A program made the translations under genes and the position numbers. Source: Gammaproteobacteria bacterium (GTDB taxonomy: Bacteria; Pseudomonadota; Gammaproteobacteria; Pseudomonadales; Azotimanducaceae). From it: a stretch of 64,000 nt of DNA. The DNA is taken from positions 62,001-126,000 of the forward strand of contig REEU01000142.1 in NCBI GenBank assembly GCA_007694905.1, in the 5' to 3' direction. Each line of letters begins with the position of its first letter. Within the stretch, counting starts at the first letter, position 1. A model generated the notes under the pieces. The model ran no database searches and had not been told where the DNA came from. It saw only the letters and a program-made list of their open reading frames with translations. Positions 59,849 through 64,000 of the stretch are shown in pieces.

Positions 59849-60615
59849 GCAGCACGAATCCGTTTCCCGGCGAATCCGAGGACGACCTCAACGATCGCGA
59901 AATGCCGCTACTCGAGCACCTTGCCGAACTGCGCAGCCGATTGCTGCGCATCGTTCTCGCCGTGCTCATCGTCTTCTTCCCACTGTTCTACGTCGCGAAT
60001 GATCTCTACGCCTTCGTCAGCAAACCGCTGCGCGCCGCGCTGCCCGAGGGTTCCACCATGATCGCGACGGAAGTGGCGTCACCGTTCCTGACGCCATTCA
60101 AGCTGGCGTTCGTGACCGCGTTCTTCCTCGCTATTCCTTACGTCCTCCATCAGATCTGGAGCTTCGTGGCGCCGGGTCTCTACCGCCACGAGAAACGCTT
60201 GGCCATACCCCTGCTGGCCTCCAGCGTGGTGCTGTTCTATGCCGGCATGGCATTCGCCTATTTCGCCGTGTTCCCGGTGGTGTTTGCGTTCCTGATCGGG
60301 GTCGCCCCAACCGACGTCGCGATCATGACCGACATCAACGCCTACCTGACGTTCGTGTTGAAGATGTTCTTTGCGTTCGGTTTCGCGTTCGAGATTCCGG
60401 TGGCGACTCTGCTTCTGGTGTGGAGCGGCGCCACGACGGTTAGCGCCCTGCGCGCCAAACGCACCTACGTGCTGGTCGGCTGCTTCGTGTTCGCCATGCT
60501 GCTGACACCGCCGGACGTGATCTCCCAGGTGCTGCTGGCCATCCCCATGTGGCTGCTGTACGAGGTGGGTATCCTGTTCGCGAAGTTCGTCGAACGCGAA
60601 CCGGAAGCAACCTGA
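59845..60615 (+). CDS. tatC: Sec-independent translocase subunit TatC
   Basis: A 256-residue integral membrane protein with six helices, the twin-arginine signal receptor. Motifs: [20 protein letters not shown] at the N-terminus, the periplasmic loop [32 protein letters not shown] and [11 protein letters not shown]. Translationally coupled to tatB. It converges on dtd with 3 bases between stops. Confidence 0.97.
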   Translation: MSSTNPFPGESEDDLNDREMPLLEHLAELRSRLLRIVLAVLIVFFPLFYVANDLYAFVSKPLRAALPEGSTMIATEVASPFLTPFKLAFVTAFFLAIPYVLHQIWSFVAPGLYRHEKRLAIPLLASSVVLFYAGMAFAYFAVFPVVFAFLIGVAPTDVAIMTDINAYLTFVLKMFFAFGFAFEIPVATLLLVWSGATTVSALRAKRTYVLVGCFVFAMLLTPPDVISQVLLAIPMWLLYEVGILFAKFVEREPEAT

Positions 60616-60618
60616 TCC

Positions 60619-61052
60619 TCATTCCAGCAGAAAGGTGACGGGTCCATCGTTGACCAGGTGTACCTGCATGGCCGCTCCGAAACGCCCGGTCGCCACCACC
60701 ACACCGCGCTCCCGGCAGCAGCCCACGAAGTGTTCGTACAGCGGCAGCGCCTGCTCGGGCGGCGCGGCGGTCGAGAACCCGGGGCGCCGACCTCGGCTCG
60801 TGTCGGCACTGAGCGTGAACTGCGAAACCACCAGCAGCGCCCCGCCCACGTCCGTCAGGGAGCGGTTCATGGGTTTGTCCGCATCCGGGAAAATACGCAG
60901 CGCAAGCGTCCTGCGCGCGAGCCGCTCAGCATCCGCCATGACATCGTCACGGGCGACCCCGAGCAACACCAGCAGACCGCGCTCAATGGCGCCGACCACT
61001 TCACCGGCCACTTCGACCCGGGCACTGCCGGCGCGCTGCAGCAGCGCCCGCA

Positions 61053-61053
<1 letters not shown>
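60619..61053 (-). CDS. dtd: D-aminoacyl-tRNA deacylase
   Basis: A 144-residue homodimeric enzyme that frees D-amino acids (and misloaded glycine) from tRNA. Motifs: MRALLQRAGSARVEV start, LLVVSQFTLSADTSRGRRPG (with the SQFTL active-site motif) and, near the C-terminus, the cross-subunit GRFGAAMQVHLVNDGPVTF. The GP dipeptide of NDGPVTF is the family's chirality gate. Its ATG shares a base with the typA stop (TGATG), so the two are coupled. Confidence 0.96.
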
Positions 61054-62915
<1,862 letters not shown>

Positions 62916-63031
62916 GGTGAGGGGACTGCTCTGGCTACTGGCGGGGCGCGTATTATACAGACCGAAGGCTTACAACGGGGATTCATATCACGCGGGGCGA
63001 CGAAGCGTGGCACGACGGGGAGCCGCCGCAA

Positions 63032-63048
63032 CGCACCGATCGCGTGCG
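63032..63048. promoter_or_regulatory. NtrC (NRI) binding site, distal
   Basis: CGCAC-N7-GTGCG fits the NtrC pattern TGCAC-N7-GTGCA apart from symmetric outer bases. It is centred 29 bases upstream of a second such site and about 98 bases before the sigma-54 -24 element, normal enhancer spacing for glnA. Confidence 0.7.
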
Positions 63049-63060
63049 TTATGCTAGGAT

Positions 63061-63077
63061 CGCACCGACATGGTGCG
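63061..63077. promoter_or_regulatory. NtrC (NRI) binding site, proximal
   Basis: CGCAC-CGACATG-GTGCG, a perfect outer inverted repeat matching the NtrC pattern GCACC-N5-GGTGC more closely than the distal site. It is centred about 69 bases before the -24 element. Confidence 0.75.
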
Positions 63078-63137
63078 CTCCTGGTGGCCTGACTGGCCGC
63101 AGCCTAGCGGAAATCACGCATCATATTAGCGCACCGA

Positions 63138-63153
63138 CTGGCACCCATTTTGC
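63138..63153 (+). promoter_or_regulatory. Sigma-54 promoter of glnA
   Basis: TGGCAC-N5-TTGCA (TGGCAC 63138-63143, TTGCA 63149-63153) is an exact match to the -24/-12 consensus. It lies 102 bases before the glnA start, downstream of two NtrC sites, so glnA should be induced in nitrogen limitation through NtrBC. Confidence 0.88.
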
Positions 63154-63255
63154 ATCCATGCACAAGTAGTGCTCGCTCGATGCCGAACGCCAGAGCGCGA
63201 CGCAACGGCCAGGCACACCAGTCATACATTTGAGCCCAGACACCGGAGGCGTGGT

Positions 63256-64000
63256 ATGTCAGAGAAAACTCTGAAGATGATCAAGGATAACGACGTAAAG
63301 TGGGTCGATCTCCGCTTCACCGACCCGCGCGGCAAGGAGCAGCACACGACCTTCCCCGCCGCCGTCGTGGATGCGGATTTCTTCCAGAACGGCGCCATGT
63401 TCGACGGCTCCTCTGTGGCCGGCTGGAAGGGCATCAACGAGTCCGACATGATTCTCATGCCGGACGACAGCACTGCGATCCTCGACCCGTTCTCGGAAGA
63501 TGCCAGCCTCAACCTGCGCTGCGACGTGATCGAGCCGAGCACCATGCAGCCTTACGTCCGCGACCCACGCGGCACCGCCAAGATGGCCGAGGCTTACCTG
63601 AAGGAAACCGGCATCGGCGACACCTGCTTCTTCGGCCCGGAAGCCGAATTCTTCGTCTTCGATGACGTCCGCTTCAAGGTCAGCATGGGCAACTCCATGT
63701 TCGCCATCTCTGCCGAAGAGGCGGCATGGGAGTCCGGCTCCGAGTTCGAGGGCGGCAACCTGGGCCACCGGCCGAGCGTCAAGGGCGGCTACTTCCCGGT
63801 TCCGCCCGTCGACTCCGCGTACAACCTGCGCAATGCCATGTGCACGGCCATGCAGCAGATGGGGCTGACCATCGACGTGCACCACCACGAGGTGGCCACC
63901 GCCTGCCAGAACGAGATCGGCGTCAAGTTCAACACCCTCACGACGAAGGCCGACGAGGTGCAGATTTACAAGTACTGCGTGCACAACGTCGCCCACGCCT
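63256..64000 (+). CDS. glnA: Glutamine synthetase type I, N-terminal half (cut by window edge)
   Basis: First 248 residues of a class I glutamine synthetase, which joins ammonia to glutamate with ATP. Visible: [20 protein letters not shown], the latch loop [20 protein letters not shown] with the family's DGSS motif, [13 protein letters not shown] with metal-ligand Glu residues, [18 protein letters not shown], and [15 protein letters not shown] with further ligands. The adenylylation Tyr and the C-terminus lie beyond the window. Start ATG 63256 follows CGGAGG. Expected partner of GltBD; regulated by the NtrC/sigma-54 elements upstream. Confidence 0.97.
   Translation, partial: MSEKTLKMIKDNDVKWVDLRFTDPRGKEQHTTFPAAVVDADFFQNGAMFDGSSVAGWKGINESDMILMPDDSTAILDPFSEDASLNLRCDVIEPSTMQPYVRDPRGTAKMAEAYLKETGIGDTCFFGPEAEFFVFDDVRFKVSMGNSMFAISAEEAAWESGSEFEGGNLGHRPSVKGGYFPVPPVDSAYNLRNAMCTAMQQMGLTIDVHHHEVATACQNEIGVKFNTLTTKADEVQIYKYCVHNVAHA

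Larger units (their letters stand above)
62916..63255. other. 340-base control region between typA and glnA
   Basis: No gene is seen. The glnA-proximal half holds two NtrC-type dyads and a sigma-54 promoter, listed separately. The typA-proximal part must carry the typA promoter; GCGTATTATACAG (62949-62961) includes a TATAAT-like stretch on the minus strand but a matching -35 was not settled. Confidence 0.6.

Overview
This 64 kb window is high-GC, gene-dense chromosomal DNA from a gammaproteobacterium. The evidence is conserved synteny: pilM-pilN-pilO-pilP-pilQ-aroK-aroB-damX with a divergent class A penicillin-binding protein gene; rpmE/priA-SPOR-hslV-hslU; ubiE-ubiJ-ubiB-hisE-tatA-tatB-tatC; and typA divergent from glnA. 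A large TonB-dependent receptor, acyl-CoA enzymes, a MAPEG protein and many aldo/keto or zinc-type reductases suggest an aerobic, possibly marine or soil heterotroph. I cannot fix the family or genus. No rRNA, tRNA, CRISPR array, insertion sequence or phage was recognised.

Layout. 1-5.8 kb: redox enzymes (two aldo/keto reductases, an MDR-family dehydrogenase), a MAPEG membrane protein, a Sco1-like copper chaperone and an exported TPR protein. 5.8-16.2 kb is the accessory part: a TonB-dependent receptor, a small exported protein, two long tandem paralogues of unrecognised family that both carry an invariant Cys...His...Asn arrangement, an ATP-grasp enzyme and a 49-residue membrane protein behind a strong RNA hairpin. 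16.2-18.5 kb: an acyl-CoA dehydrogenase and a divergent hot-dog thioesterase. 18.6-20.05 kb: a DUF222/HNH endonuclease gene broken by one in-frame stop. 20.06-22.6 kb: an Lrp-type regulator divergent from ornithine cyclodeaminase and an arginine dihydrolase-like enzyme. 22.6-29.6 kb: a PotD-like binding protein, an OprP-like porin, an Ogt plus Ada-AlkA alkylation-repair operon, a mannose-6-phosphate isomerase-like protein and a membrane metallophosphatase. 29.7-31.8 kb: two small proteins, malate dehydrogenase and a Nudix hydrolase.

32-64 kb is mainly housekeeping: glutamate synthase (gltB, gltD), DamX-like cell-division protein, shikimate enzymes, type IV pilus assembly, PBP1A, a decayed malic enzyme gene, ribosomal protein L31, PriA, HslVU protease, ubiquinone synthesis, HisE, the Tat translocase, D-aminoacyl-tRNA deacylase, TypA and the start of glutamine synthetase. 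The glnA promoter is textbook: a consensus sigma-54 element with two NtrC-type dyads upstream. GltBD and GlnA together form the GS-GOGAT ammonia assimilation route, and the arginine-to-proline pair would feed nitrogen into it.

The best candidates for something undescribed are the 10.2-15.9 kb cluster (two putative papain-like enzymes plus an ATP-grasp ligase) and the stand-alone arginine dihydrolase/ornithine cyclodeaminase pair with its own Lrp regulator. All assignments come from reading the sequence and recalled family motifs; no database search was run.
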